DNA of 64,000 bases from Chloroflexota bacterium (GTDB taxonomy: Bacteria > Chloroflexota > Dehalococcoidia > Lucifugimonadales > Lucifugimonadaceae). The stretch lies in assembly GCA_027624075.1 (NCBI GenBank), contig JAQBUH010000003.1:62001-126000 (forward strand). The letters run 5' to 3'. Of the stretch, positions 26,257 to 35,749 are shown in pieces. The first letter of the stretch is position 1. Each line of letters starts with the position of its first letter. Under the pieces are notes generated by a model that was given only the letters and a program-made list of their open reading frames with translations, searched no databases and was not told the origin of the DNA. A program made the translations under genes and the position numbers.

Positions 26257-27354
26257 GTGCTCGAACATTTCAAGGTCCCAAGTGACATAGCGGTAAAGGT
26301 TCCCGTCGAAAGGTTGCGGGCAGCGACGGAGGCCGTGTTCCGGAAGTGCGGCGTGCCTGCGAAGGAGGCGGAACTGGGCGCTGACGTGCTGATGTTCGCA
26401 GACCAGCACGGGATTGACACCCACGGTGTGTCGAACATGCTGCGTAGCTACGTAGCGGCGTATAACGCTGGCACGTTGAACCCGGACCCGGTGGTGTCGA
26501 TAGTAAAAGAGACAGCCAGCACAGCGCTTGTTGACGGCGGCGGCGGGCTCGGCCTGATGACTGCTCCGAAGGCTATGGAGATCGCCATCGAGAAGGCTCG
26601 TGAGTCAGGCTCCGGCATTGTCAGCATCCGCAACTCCGGCCACCTCGGCGCCGCCGGTTACCACGCCATGATGGCGGCGAGGCAGGACATGATCGGCTGG
26701 TGCATGACCGCCGGCGGCAAGTCTATGGTCCCGACGTTTGGCGCAGAGCCGCAGCTTGGCACGAACCCGATCGCGTTTGCCGCTCCCGCAGACAAGGAGC
26801 CGACGTTTATGTTCGACGGGGCGATGACGTCCATCGCGGGGAACAAGATCGGTCTCGCGAACCGGCTGGGACGCCCGCTTGGAGCAGGATGGGTCGCGAA
26901 CGAGGACGGCACCCCGAACATGGAGGGCGGCGCTGCGAGTTCGTTCGCGGCAAACTCACTGCGCACGCAGTTGCCACTGGGCTCGACGCGCGAACTGGGC
27001 TCCCACAAGGGCTACAGCCTCGGCGTTGTGGTGGACATCCTGTGCGGGCAACTCTCGTTTGCGCCAGGGTTCTCGACGCTGGCGCTGAACAGGCGCGCTC
27101 ATTTCGTCGCCGCATACAGCGTGGACGCGTTCGGCGACGTGGCCGAGTTTAAGGCCAATATGGACGGCATGCTGAAGGGCCTGCGTGAGACGAAGCCTAT
27201 GCCGGGCCACGACCGGGTTTACTACGCCGGTCTGCCTGAGTATGAGGAGGGGATCAAGCGCGGCAGGGATGGCGTGCCATTGCACCCGGAGGTGGTGGAC
27301 TGGTTCAGGAGCATCTGCGCAGAGTTCGAGATTCCGTTTGACCTGGTTAAGTGA
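26257..27354 (+). CDS. Ldh family (malate/L-lactate dehydrogenase-type) oxidoreductase
   Basis: A 365-residue NAD(P)-dependent 2-hydroxy-acid (or imine) dehydrogenase of the Ldh2/MDG1 family, distinct from Rossmann-fold LDH. Visible features are the FADQHGIDTHGVSNMLRSY active-site helix, the VSIRNSGHLGAAGYHA segment, GTNPIAFAAP, and ELGSHKGYSLGVVVDILCG. GTG 26257 follows AAGGAGA at ideal spacing and matches the start of homologous sequence. Possible substrates include malate, sulfolactate, ureidoglycolate or sugar-acid derivatives. The neighbourhood favours catabolism but does not decide. Confidence 0.88.
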   Translation: MLEHFKVPSDIAVKVPVERLRAATEAVFRKCGVPAKEAELGADVLMFADQHGIDTHGVSNMLRSYVAAYNAGTLNPDPVVSIVKETASTALVDGGGGLGLMTAPKAMEIAIEKARESGSGIVSIRNSGHLGAAGYHAMMAARQDMIGWCMTAGGKSMVPTFGAEPQLGTNPIAFAAPADKEPTFMFDGAMTSIAGNKIGLANRLGRPLGAGWVANEDGTPNMEGGAASSFAANSLRTQLPLGSTRELGSHKGYSLGVVVDILCGQLSFAPGFSTLALNRRAHFVAAYSVDAFGDVAEFKANMDGMLKGLRETKPMPGHDRVYYAGLPEYEEGIKRGRDGVPLHPEVVDWFRSICAEFEIPFDLVK

Positions 27355-27506
27355 GGCTGCCGCTGTTGCGGTGACGACCCCTTTCGCTCCAGGTGGCCGG
27401 AGGGGGCCGCCGCCGGAGTCTTCGACAGGCCGCGGCAGCCGCGACCTGACCAGACGTGTGCGTCTCGGAGGCTTCTTCTGGATGCGCGGGAGAGCCTGGC
27501 GGCCGG

Positions 27507-27977
27507 CTAATCTGGCGCCTGTCGCCAGAATGGCTCGCGTTTCCGTACGGTGTCCAGAATCGACTCATCGAACGGCGGAAGCGTAAAGCCAAGCGGCTGA
27601 AGCGGCCCTGTCCGCCAGCCGATGCGGGCGTGAACCTCTGGGCGGCTGTAGTAGGAGATGTAGACCACCTCCAACACGTTAGCGAACTCCTTACTGAGCG
27701 ATTCTTCGATCTCGCGGATCGCCTCGTCCTGCTGCTCGCCGCTCAGCGCCAGGAAACCGCCCTCCGCCTCCACCGACATGTCCATCGTCAGCGCGTCCAG
27801 GAAGCGCACGAGGGACTTGCGGTACCTGTCGTGCTCAGACGCAATGCGCTCGATCTCGTCAAGCAGGCCCATCGTCCCGGCGCCCGGGAGATCATCGACC
27901 GGCGGTATCAGCCGGTCCATTACGACGCGCATGTTGCGCCGGTCTGAGTCGGTGAGCGCGCCCTGCTTTGTCGGCAT
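27507..27977 (-). CDS. Gluconate 2-dehydrogenase subunit 3-like protein
   Basis: A 156-residue protein resembling the small gamma subunit of membrane-bound GMC dehydrogenases. It has RRNMRVVMDRLIPPVDDLPG, a helical core, and a C-terminal YYSRPEVHARIGWRTGPLQP with GFTLPPF. Relatives often carry a Tat signal, but none is present here. ATG 27977 follows GGAGAGG; the TTG four codons upstream lies within that site. It is last of three genes on minus after two GMC oxidoreductases, so it likely partners one or both flavoproteins. Confidence 0.8.
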   Translation of the reverse strand: MPTKQGALTDSDRRNMRVVMDRLIPPVDDLPGAGTMGLLDEIERIASEHDRYRKSLVRFLDALTMDMSVEAEGGFLALSGEQQDEAIREIEESLSKEFANVLEVVYISYYSRPEVHARIGWRTGPLQPLGFTLPPFDESILDTVRKREPFWRQAPD

Positions 27978-28047
27978 TTTCCTCTCCAAATTCAGCTTGA
28001 TCTGTCAGCGTTACCGGTATTGGCCTGCATCTGAACGATTCAGGCGC

Positions 28048-29655
28048 TCAGCGTTTCAGGTCGCTTCTCTCTCTGCAGATGTAATCCGCAGCGCGCAGCG
28101 CGACCGCCTGGATCGTAGGCGTCGGGTTGACCCCGCCGCCCGTCACAAACGCGCTGCCGTCGATGACGAACAGGTTATCGGCGTCGTGCGCCTGGCAGTT
28201 GCCATCGACAACCGACCGGCCCGGGTCCTCACCCATCCTCGCCGTGCCCATCAGGTGCCATCCGGCGTTGACACTTTGAGCGGTTTCGATCACCCGTGTC
28301 GCCCCCGCCTCGAGCAGGGCCGTCCTCGCCTGCCTCACACCGTGGGCAAGAAGGCGTTTTGAGTTTTCATCCAGCCTGTATTCGACCAGCGGCGCCGGAA
28401 TTCCGAACCTGTCCCTCCGGTCCGGGTCCAGCGTGACACGGTTCGTTTCGAGCGGCAGGTCTTCGCCGATAACACCGAGCCCGCTCATGTTGCCAAAGCG
28501 TTCTATGAAGTCTTGATGGTGACCGGCGCCCCACGGAACGCCGCCAACGGCAGTCGACGCAGGGCCTGTGCTGCGCCCCATCTGGAAGGTGTAGCCGCGC
28601 ACAAACCCGCGGGCTGGATCGGTCTCATAGAACTGCTGGGACATGATGATGTTGGCGATGGGGCCTTTGTAGGCAGGCTCGTTCTTTGGGAATACCCCTG
28701 ACGCGCCGGCGTAAACGTGGAACATGAGGTTCTTGCCGACAAGGCCGGATGAGTTGGCAAGGCCGGCGGGATGCGACTCTGAGGCTGAGTGCAGCATCAT
28801 TCGCGGGGTGCCGATACCGTTGCATGCGAGGATTACCGCGTTTGCGGGCTGCCACTGCGCATGACCTTCGGCGTCGAAGTAGTTGACGCCTGTGACGCGG
28901 CCGTCGCCGCCGGTGACGACGCTGTACACCGTCGACTCGGCTCGCACCTCTGCGCCAAACTCGACCGCCTCCGGCAGATACGTCACGTCTGTGCTGGCCT
29001 TCGCCATGCGGCTGCAGCCCCAACCCACAGGTCCGCAGTTGTTGCAGGCCAGTCTTCCACGATAGGGCTGGGAGTTCACATGGCTGTCAGACGGCCACCA
29101 GTGCCAGCCGAGCCGGTCGAACGCCTTCGCCATCCGGTCGCCATCAGGGCCGAGCGGCAGCGGCGGCATCTGTCGGGGTGAGCGGTCCGGGTTCGCAGGG
29201 TCCCCCGATATGCCTGAGCAGCCCATCATGACGTCGTTCTCGTCGTAGAAAGGCTCAAGGTCCCAGTAGGTGATCGGCCAGTCGTCTGCGACGCCGTCCA
29301 GCGTCCTGACGCGGAAGTCAGAGGGATGGAAACGTGGGACGTGGGCGGTCCAGTGGATGGTGCTGCCGCCAACGGCGTTGAACATGAGCACCTTGATCGC
29401 AGAGGCGTCGTCATTCACGCTGTAGTCGGCCAGCCCCTGGCGAATGTTGGGGTGATACGCCCACGACGTGCGGGTGAGCTCTTCCCAGTTCGCCTTCGTG
29501 GCGGGGTGCTTCGAGTGGTCAACCCACGGCCCCTGCTCAAGGCAGACGACTTTAAAGCCGCTCTTTGCGAGCCGCCATGTTGCCGCCGCGCCGGACGCGC
29601 CAGAGCCAACGACCACAACGTCTACAGCCTCGTGCGATGTGACCACTGGCATCAA
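28048..29655 (-). CDS. GMC family FAD-dependent oxidoreductase (copy 2)
   Basis: A 535-residue flavoprotein oxidising an alcohol or sugar. The N-terminal FAD-binding GxGxxG is VVVGSGASGAAATW and the TIHWTAHVPRF segment follows. A Cys-containing CNNCGPVGWGC is present. The C-terminal active-site His lies in GWHLMGTARMG, followed by NLFVIDGSAFV and NPTPTIQAVALRAADYI. It matches the gluconate/sorbitol dehydrogenase flavoprotein branch. Its start overlaps the stop of the upstream paralogue by 4 bp. The downstream subunit-3-like gene suggests a complex that passes electrons to the respiratory chain. Confidence 0.9.
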   Translation of the reverse strand: MMPVVTSHEAVDVVVVGSGASGAAATWRLAKSGFKVVCLEQGPWVDHSKHPATKANWEELTRTSWAYHPNIRQGLADYSVNDDASAIKVLMFNAVGGSTIHWTAHVPRFHPSDFRVRTLDGVADDWPITYWDLEPFYDENDVMMGCSGISGDPANPDRSPRQMPPLPLGPDGDRMAKAFDRLGWHWWPSDSHVNSQPYRGRLACNNCGPVGWGCSRMAKASTDVTYLPEAVEFGAEVRAESTVYSVVTGGDGRVTGVNYFDAEGHAQWQPANAVILACNGIGTPRMMLHSASESHPAGLANSSGLVGKNLMFHVYAGASGVFPKNEPAYKGPIANIIMSQQFYETDPARGFVRGYTFQMGRSTGPASTAVGGVPWGAGHHQDFIERFGNMSGLGVIGEDLPLETNRVTLDPDRRDRFGIPAPLVEYRLDENSKRLLAHGVRQARTALLEAGATRVIETAQSVNAGWHLMGTARMGEDPGRSVVDGNCQAHDADNLFVIDGSAFVTGGGVNPTPTIQAVALRAADYICRERSDLKR

Positions 29656-31259
29656 CCCTTCAGGTCGGTTCTCTCTCTACAGATGTAGTCAGCCGCGCGC
29701 AACGCTATCGCCTGGATGGTCGGAGTCGGGTTGACCGCTCCGCTCGTGACGAACACGCTGCCGTCGATCACGAACAGGTTGTCGACGTCATGCGCCTGGC
29801 AGTTCCCGTCGACAACTGACCGCTCAGGGTCGTCGCCCATCCTCGCTGTGCCCATCAGGTGCCACCCGCCAGCGCGCAGCATCGGGTTCGCCTCGGTGCG
29901 GTGGGCGCCTGCCGCGAGCAGGACACGCTCTGCGTTGCGGATGCCGTGGTCAAGCAGCCGCCGAGTGTTATTTGAGACCCTGTAGAACACCTTTGGCGCA
30001 GGGATTCCGTTCGAGTCTTTAATCGCCCGGTCGAGTTCCACCCGGTTACGCTCCTCCGGCAGGTCTTCGGAAATGACGGCAAGCAGGCTCGACTTTCCGA
30101 AACGCTCGGCGAACTCCTCGTGATGCCCTTCGCCCCACTTGACCGGACTGATCGCAAGGCCAGTCGCCGTTTTTGCGGGGCCTGAGCTGCGGTTCATCTG
30201 GTAGGAGTAGCCGCGGACGAAGTCACGCCTGGCGTTGGTCTCGTAGAACTGCTGGGAGATGATGATATTGCCGAGCGCTCCCTGGTATGTGCTCGGCTGA
30301 GGATCGTCGAAGAACCCTGTGACCATTGCGTACGGGTGGAACATCAGGTTCTTGCCGACCAGGCCGGACGAGTTTGCGATCCCGTCCGGGTGACGCTTCG
30401 ACTTCGACAGCAGCATGAGCCGCGGCGTGCCGATGCCGTTCGCCGCGACGATGACGCCCCTGGCGGACTGGTGGTGCTCTATGCCTTCCTCGTCGTAGTA
30501 AGAGGCGCCGTTCGCCCTGCCGTCCTGGTCCACCGTGATCTTGAAGACGCGTGCGTTGGTCCGCACCTCGACGCCGTTCTTGATCGCCTCTGGCAGATAC
30601 GTGACGTCGGTTGAGCCCTTCGCCTTCTGGTAGCAGCCGAGACCGTTCGGGCCGCAGTTGTTGCAGGCGTTCCGGCCTCTATACGGCTGGGAGTTGATGT
30701 ATGAGTCGGAAGGCCACCAGTGCCAGCCGAGTTTGTCGAACCCGCGGGCGATGCGCTCGCCGTCAGGACCAAGCGGCAGCGGCGGCATGGGACGGGGAGA
30801 GCGCGGCGGGTTAGCTGGATCTCCGGCGATCCCTGAGCACCCCATCCAATCATCGTTCAGGTCGAAGTACTTTTCGAGGTCGAAGTAAGAGATCGGCCAG
30901 TCGTCCGCAACACCATCCAACGACCTGACCCGGAAGTCGGACGGGTGGAAGCGAGGCGTGTGGGCGGTCCAGTGGATAGTGCTGCCGCCAACCGCGTTGA
31001 ACATGAGCGGCGCAATGTCTGACTCGGTGTTGTTGACCGGGTAGTCCTCCGGCAGGCCGCGGATATTGGGGTCAAACGCGAACGTCGTGGCTCCCTGGAG
31101 TTCCCAGTTGGCGTGGGCTGCAGGGTACTGCTCAGGCCGCTGCCACGCGCCCTGCTCCAGGCAGACAATCTTGAAGCCCGCCTCAGACAGACGCCACGCG
31201 GCCGCTGCCCCGGAGGCTCCCGTGCCGATGATCAGGATGTCTACCGGTCCTGTCGCCAT
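29652..31259 (-). CDS. GMC family FAD-dependent oxidoreductase (copy 1)
   Basis: A 535-residue paralogue of the following gene, identical in length and alike along its whole length, which indicates tandem duplication. The FAD motif is IIGTGASGAAAAWRL, the Cys segment is CNNCGPNGLGC, and the active-site region is GWHLMGTARMGDDPERSVVD. The substrate-facing middle parts differ (for example the FFDDPQPSTYQG region), so the specificities may differ. GGAGACG precedes ATG 31259. First gene of the three-gene minus unit. Confidence 0.9.
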   Translation of the reverse strand: MATGPVDILIIGTGASGAAAAWRLSEAGFKIVCLEQGAWQRPEQYPAAHANWELQGATTFAFDPNIRGLPEDYPVNNTESDIAPLMFNAVGGSTIHWTAHTPRFHPSDFRVRSLDGVADDWPISYFDLEKYFDLNDDWMGCSGIAGDPANPPRSPRPMPPLPLGPDGERIARGFDKLGWHWWPSDSYINSQPYRGRNACNNCGPNGLGCYQKAKGSTDVTYLPEAIKNGVEVRTNARVFKITVDQDGRANGASYYDEEGIEHHQSARGVIVAANGIGTPRLMLLSKSKRHPDGIANSSGLVGKNLMFHPYAMVTGFFDDPQPSTYQGALGNIIISQQFYETNARRDFVRGYSYQMNRSSGPAKTATGLAISPVKWGEGHHEEFAERFGKSSLLAVISEDLPEERNRVELDRAIKDSNGIPAPKVFYRVSNNTRRLLDHGIRNAERVLLAAGAHRTEANPMLRAGGWHLMGTARMGDDPERSVVDGNCQAHDVDNLFVIDGSVFVTSGAVNPTPTIQAIALRAADYICRERTDLKG

Positions 31260-31416
31260 CAGATCGTCTCCAGTCAGACCGGGTATCGTGCGGTCAGGTT
31301 ACCTGCGCCCAGTCGGCCCAGTCGGCCCAGTTCGCGGCGGCTAACATAACACCCGGCACAGTCCGGCCGCAGCAGGGTGCGTGCGGCAGTGTGTGAAGAT
31401 TCGAGAGGTGCGTCCC

Positions 31417-31845
31417 ATGTCGACAGTTTCGGTAAAGAGCATTGAGAACCTGCAGGTGCGTGTGGAACTGGGTAACCACTCGCTCCTGGCAGACGAGCCG
31501 CCCGGAGTTGGAGACGGCAAAGGGCCATCGCCGTATGACCTGCTGCTTTCTGCGCTCGGAAGCTGCACCGTAATGACGCTGCTGCTCTACGCAAGGCGCA
31601 AGGAGTGGGCGCTACGGGATGTCGAGGTAGACCTTGCGCATGACCGGGTGTACGTTGAGGATGTCGAGGGTGCGGAGGAAGACGGTGCCGTGCTCGAACA
31701 GTATTCGCTTGATATCCGCCTTATAGGCGACATCGACGAGGCGCAACGTGAGCGCCTGGCGTACATTGCCACGAGATGCCCTGTACGCAGGACGCTCACC
31801 GGAACGCCACACTTCAAAGAGACTGTGACTGTGGTTGCCGGGTGA
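31417..31845 (+). CDS. OsmC family peroxiredoxin-like protein
   Basis: A 142-residue thiol peroxidase-like protein that reduces organic hydroperoxides. The two redox cysteines are Cys50 (ALGSCTVMT) and Cys121 (ATRCPVRRTL). GPSPYDLLLSALGSC is the family signature. ATG 31417 follows GAGAGGTG; a longer frame from 31381 lacks homology. Cytosolic. It stands alone between the GMC genes, on the opposite strand, and a small membrane-protein gene. Confidence 0.9.
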   Translation: MSTVSVKSIENLQVRVELGNHSLLADEPPGVGDGKGPSPYDLLLSALGSCTVMTLLLYARRKEWALRDVEVDLAHDRVYVEDVEGAEEDGAVLEQYSLDIRLIGDIDEAQRERLAYIATRCPVRRTLTGTPHFKETVTVVAG

Positions 31846-31925
31846 GGCCGGAGGCCTGGCCCCGGACAGGCGGTGACGGGCCGTTGGCCGCAATATTCGC
31901 CGGGAGGCGCATTTAGTGGCGCGGG

Positions 31926-32348
31926 GTGCCCCGCCAACAGGTACAGAACATGCTGAACGGTGTACTAGCCGCGTACGGGATTATCCTGGCCTCGCTACCG
32001 ATACCGATCGTCCACTTCATTACGTTTCCCGTGGGACCGTTCGTGGCGGGCTTTATCGGTGGAGGCATCGCCAGGGCGGACGAGGGACGCGTTGTCGTCT
32101 TCGGACTGATCGTCGGAGGGCTGGCGTTAATACCGGCGGCGGTGCTGCTCGTGCTGGCGCTTGCGGCGGATGTTAAGTTCCCTGTGCCCACAGGGCTGGT
32201 GATAGTTGCGGCTGCGGCGCTTGCGCCTTACACGTGGTTCGGCGTGACCGTTGGCGCGCTGGTCAGCTATCTGGTTCGAGAAAGGGAGCGCAAGAGCGCC
32301 GCGGATTCAGCGGGGTCAGACCGGGCAGGTGGCTCAGCGGACCAATAG
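31926..32348 (+). CDS. Small integral membrane protein, unknown function
   Basis: A 140-residue protein with about four hydrophobic segments (roughly 10-35, 37-50, 58-82, 88-115) and a hydrophilic C-terminal tail rich in Arg, Glu and Ser. The GPFVAGFIGGGIARADEG turn resembles DUF5518-type small membrane proteins, but this is a weak impression. The start may be GTG 31926 or the ATG at 31950. Its 3' end overlaps the convergent universal stress protein gene by 15 bp. Confidence 0.6.
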   Translation: MPRQQVQNMLNGVLAAYGIILASLPIPIVHFITFPVGPFVAGFIGGGIARADEGRVVVFGLIVGGLALIPAAVLLVLALAADVKFPVPTGLVIVAAAALAPYTWFGVTVGALVSYLVRERERKSAADSAGSDRAGGSADQ

Positions 32349-33365
32349 AGCACTGTCTTGAGGCGCCATCTGCTTCCGGATACTCTTCTCCCTGGCCCTG
32401 GCTACCGAGGCTTCCGGCACGACTATCAGCGGGCCTCGGCACTGCCGCAGGAAGTTGTCTCCGTCACTGCCCCTGATCAACCTGCCGAGACCGGATCGCA
32501 TGTGGGAGCCTGCCACGACCCAGGAGCCACGCTCCTGGAGCTGCCTGCGGGCGACGCCGATCACGCCTCCCATTACGTTTTCAACCTCCGCACGACAACC
32601 CTGGCCGCGTAACTCCTCTGCAAGCCTCTCTGCCGCTATCCGCTCCGGCGTGACCGTGTCAATGCTCTTCGCGCCGCCAGACTCTTTGACTGCCGGGGTA
32701 TTGAGGAGCAGCACCAGCCTGGAGTTGAGCGCCATCGCGAGCGCAGACGCGACCGGCATGGCGGTCCGGGAGGTCCCGCCGCCACGTACCGGAACGAAGA
32801 TCGTCTCCGGGTGAGGAGGCATCGAGCCGTTCAGCCTGATGTGCGCCCGGTTGATCAGGAATAACGGTCCCGCAGTCAGTCTCCATAGATCGGTGGTGGC
32901 GTTTGCCTGTATGCCGCGCACGACCCTCGGGCGTGTGTGCGCCGCCAGGAGCGTCAGTCCGAACTTTCCGGTTGCGGCACGGTATGCGATCAGCGCGGCG
33001 GCGTTTCCGGTGCCGACGTTCCAGCGGGCGTTGAGTCCGTGCGGCTTCAACCTCGTCTTCACCTCATCAAGATAGGCGGTCGCAAGGTGGGAGCCGCGGT
33101 CGTGCTGCGCGTCCGGATAGGGCAGGTGTCCCGGCCTGCCGATCTGCACAGGGTGCATCGGCTGGAGACAGTGGAAGAGGTTGATCTCACCGCCGAGACG
33201 CCTGGCGATTATGGCAGCGTACGGCAACGCCTGCTCTGACTCGTTTGAGCCGTCGAGAGGCACCAGGATACGGTCAAGCCGTAGTGATCGTGCTCGACTC
33301 AGTACCTGCTCAGAAGCCATCTGGCCTTTCGGGGGCGCAGGGACCCTTATGTCTGGAACGGTCAA
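32334..33365 (-). CDS. Tandem-domain universal stress protein
   Basis: A 343-residue cytosolic protein with two UspA domains. Domain 1 (about 28-180) begins RILVPLDGSNESEQALPYA, and domain 2 (about 185-325) begins IFVPVRGGGTSRTAMPVASAL. Domain 2 ends in VVAGSHMRSGLGRLIRGSDG and CRGPLIVVPEA, the GxxxxG(S)-type nucleotide-binding end. Domain 1 lacks a clear version of this ATP motif. A role in the stress response is known for the family. It is probably monocistronic. Confidence 0.87.
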   Translation of the reverse strand: MTVPDIRVPAPPKGQMASEQVLSRARSLRLDRILVPLDGSNESEQALPYAAIIARRLGGEINLFHCLQPMHPVQIGRPGHLPYPDAQHDRGSHLATAYLDEVKTRLKPHGLNARWNVGTGNAAALIAYRAATGKFGLTLLAAHTRPRVVRGIQANATTDLWRLTAGPLFLINRAHIRLNGSMPPHPETIFVPVRGGGTSRTAMPVASALAMALNSRLVLLLNTPAVKESGGAKSIDTVTPERIAAERLAEELRGQGCRAEVENVMGGVIGVARRQLQERGSWVVAGSHMRSGLGRLIRGSDGDNFLRQCRGPLIVVPEASVARAREKSIRKQMAPQDSALLVR

Positions 33366-33553
33366 CTGTTCCTGTTCTAGGTCTTGTTAAAGGCGTAGAC
33401 CGGCCCGGTCCAGGGCCAGCCATATCATTCAGTTCTGCCATGCAACAAGGCAATACATCAACGAGTCACGGGCGTCACGGCTACCAGTATCACCCAGGTG
33501 TAGTGAGTGTCGCGTGTGGAGACCGCAAATTTCGAGGGTTTAGCCAGGGTGAT

Positions 33554-34564
33554 TCAGGCTTTCCGGGCGGTTTCTATGGCGAACTCTATCGCCTCTTCCA
33601 GTTCACCGGAACCTACGAAGTTTTCAAAGCGGGCGGTAATTCGGCCGTCAGCGCCCACTACGTATGTCCATTCCTGTGACACCAGTCTCCACTCATCGAG
33701 CAGCGGCGACTCTATGGCGCGTGATAGATCTCCCTGTATCTCCCTCGGGTTCTCATACAGGTCGACGTGGATGAAGTCGGCGTCTGCCGAAAACTGTTCG
33801 CGTAGCTCACTCACCACTTCAACCTGCGGCCCGCATACGGCGTTGGTGCAGAAAGCCGGGCTTGCAAACACGACCACGAACGGCCGTTCTCTCTCCAGTG
33901 CGTCCGCTATCGAGTACCGGTAGAGCTCCTCGTCGCGGAACGATCCTGTTGTCAGCTCAGAGATATCGCCCACATCGGACAGAGTGCGGTTGCGGCTTGG
34001 CGGCGCAGCGTCACCCACGCTGACCGATTGTGGCCGCTCCAGCACCGTGAACCGGACCTCGGCAGTTGCGGAGGAGCCGTCAGGCCTGGGGACGGTTGCC
34101 TCGATAGCCCAGTCGCCTGGCGCGTCAAATGTCACATGCGTTACGTGGGTGCCGCGAGTGCCGAACGGGAACGGAGAGAAGCGGGCGAGCCTGGTCTCGA
34201 CCGGGCCCACACGCTGGCCCGTGTTGCCGTCCGGGTACCTGTAGCTTGCAAACTCGATCACAGGGAACTTCACGAGGCCCTGAAGGTCGCTGAGCACCAG
34301 GGCGAAACGCTGCTCCCCAACGCCGAGGTCGGGTGTTGCGAGCACGGCGTCTATCTCGTCGCTGACGACGGTCCATCCGGGAACAGTCACTTCGACCCGG
34401 GTGAACCGCTCACTTTCTGGGACTGTGGCGGGGACTGTGGCCGCGGCTGGCGTTTGCTCCGAAGCGGACGATCCGCAGGCTGCCGCAACGAGCGCGACAA
34501 GGCCCAGCGCGCCGGCCGCAGCGCGTCGCAGCCAGGTTGTGAGATCGCGGTTCGCTGTTCGCAT
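33554..34564 (-). CDS. Thioredoxin-fold lipoprotein (Cx4C)
   Basis: A 336-residue exported protein. A signal peptide with lipobox VAAAC (Cys30) and a Thr/Ala-rich linker precede a beta-sandwich-like region (about 50-180). A C-terminal thioredoxin fold follows, with PFVVVFASPAFCTNAVCGPQ. The cysteines Cys239 and Cys244 are four residues apart rather than two, as in some Sco-like or TlpA-like relatives. It is directly adjacent to the stop of the upstream thioredoxin-like lipoprotein gene, so the pair is co-expressed. A role in extracytoplasmic thiol redox or metal delivery is inference. Confidence 0.75.
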   Translation of the reverse strand: MRTANRDLTTWLRRAAAGALGLVALVAAACGSSASEQTPAAATVPATVPESERFTRVEVTVPGWTVVSDEIDAVLATPDLGVGEQRFALVLSDLQGLVKFPVIEFASYRYPDGNTGQRVGPVETRLARFSPFPFGTRGTHVTHVTFDAPGDWAIEATVPRPDGSSATAEVRFTVLERPQSVSVGDAAPPSRNRTLSDVGDISELTTGSFRDEELYRYSIADALERERPFVVVFASPAFCTNAVCGPQVEVVSELREQFSADADFIHVDLYENPREIQGDLSRAIESPLLDEWRLVSQEWTYVVGADGRITARFENFVGSGELEEAIEFAIETARKA

Positions 34565-35749
34565 CTAGAAGCCGCTGTCGTAGATTCCGAAGGTATAAGC
34601 GAACACGGCGAAGCCGTCCGATGTGGAGCTGAGCTTCAGGAGGCGCGTTTTGAACTCCGGCTGCGCCACGACACGGTACATGCGCGCCCCGTCTACTACG
34701 AAGAAAGAGTTGCCCTCGTCGTCGAACACGATGTCCTCACCGGCCTCGTCAGCGGTCAACGGCTGGTCATCAAGCGTTGCGTAGACCCTGAACGGCTCGT
34801 CGCCCTGGGGCTGGATAACCACGTTTGCGCTTCGGGACTCCATCAGCAGCGCAATGTAGTCAGTCAGCTCCTCTGTGTTGCGAGCATGGATCACCGCCTC
34901 CGCCGCGTTCTTCCATTCGCCATGCAGGAAGAACTGCTGCGGGAGATACTCGCCATCGTCAACGTAGACGCGGGTCGAATCCGGTGAGATGTAGTACTCG
35001 TCGTCTCCTGCGTACAGGCCCTGAGGGTGGTAGTTCCGCTCGTAACCGCCATAGATCTCGCGGGTGATCCGGTCAGCGGTTGGATCTCGCCGGGCGTTGT
35101 CCACGGTCCCCACAGGGATGCCAGACAGATCCCAGCCGGCCTCTTCAAGCGCCGCCCTGATCTCCTCTTCCGTCTCAATGTAACTGCCTTCGCCGAAGTG
35201 CGTGTAGCCGAGACCGTCCGAAGGGGTGAGAAGGTACTTCGCCGGCCAGAAACGGTTGCCAAACGCCTGCCATGTACGCATATCGCTGTCCAGCGCGACA
35301 GGCCAGACAACGCCTTCTTTTTCGACCGCTTGCTGGACGTTTGCCAGCACCTTTTCAAACTCGAACTCCGGTGAGTGGACGCCGAGGATTACAAGGCCGC
35401 GGTCAGAGTACTTCCGGTGCCATTCCTGGAGAAACGGGATAGTGCGGATGCAGTTGACACACGTGTACGTCCAGAAATCGACAAGGACCACCTTGTTCTC
35501 ATCGAGCGTCTGCTGAATGGAGATCGGGTCCGAGTTGATCCAGTCTGCGATTCCTACAACGTCCAGCGCTGGCCCGGACCTGGTCTGGCTGTTTACCGCG
35601 CCGCCGGAACGCACGGTTGCCGACCCTGATGGCGCAGGCGTTGTGGCAGAGGCTGTCTCAGCCGAGCCGCATGCGACGGCGGCAACGGCCGCAATCGAGG
35701 CAGCGGCCGCAACCAGCCGCCGGGATGTAAATACAGGTACCTGGATCAT
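34565..35749 (-). CDS. TlpA/DipZ-like thioredoxin lipoprotein
   Basis: A 394-residue exported protein. The signal peptide has lipobox AAVAC (Cys27). A thioredoxin domain (about 65-230) has the active site TYTCVNC (Cys97/Cys100) in VVLVDFWTYTCVNCIRTIPF, as in the DipZ C-terminal domain. The HSPEFEFEKVLANVQQAVEK segment is typical of that branch. The C-terminal 150 residues match the carbohydrate-binding-like extension of DipZ proteins. No CcdA-type membrane partner is encoded nearby. It likely reduces or oxidises extracytoplasmic disulfides together with the following Cx4C lipoprotein. Confidence 0.85.
   Translation of the reverse strand: MIQVPVFTSRRLVAAAASIAAVAAVACGSAETASATTPAPSGSATVRSGGAVNSQTRSGPALDVVGIADWINSDPISIQQTLDENKVVLVDFWTYTCVNCIRTIPFLQEWHRKYSDRGLVILGVHSPEFEFEKVLANVQQAVEKEGVVWPVALDSDMRTWQAFGNRFWPAKYLLTPSDGLGYTHFGEGSYIETEEEIRAALEEAGWDLSGIPVGTVDNARRDPTADRITREIYGGYERNYHPQGLYAGDDEYYISPDSTRVYVDDGEYLPQQFFLHGEWKNAAEAVIHARNTEELTDYIALLMESRSANVVIQPQGDEPFRVYATLDDQPLTADEAGEDIVFDDEGNSFFVVDGARMYRVVAQPEFKTRLLKLSSTSDGFAVFAYTFGIYDSGF

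Noticed and set aside
34028..34987. 319-codon plus frame
   Set aside because: Antisense shadow of the two thioredoxin-like lipoprotein genes.
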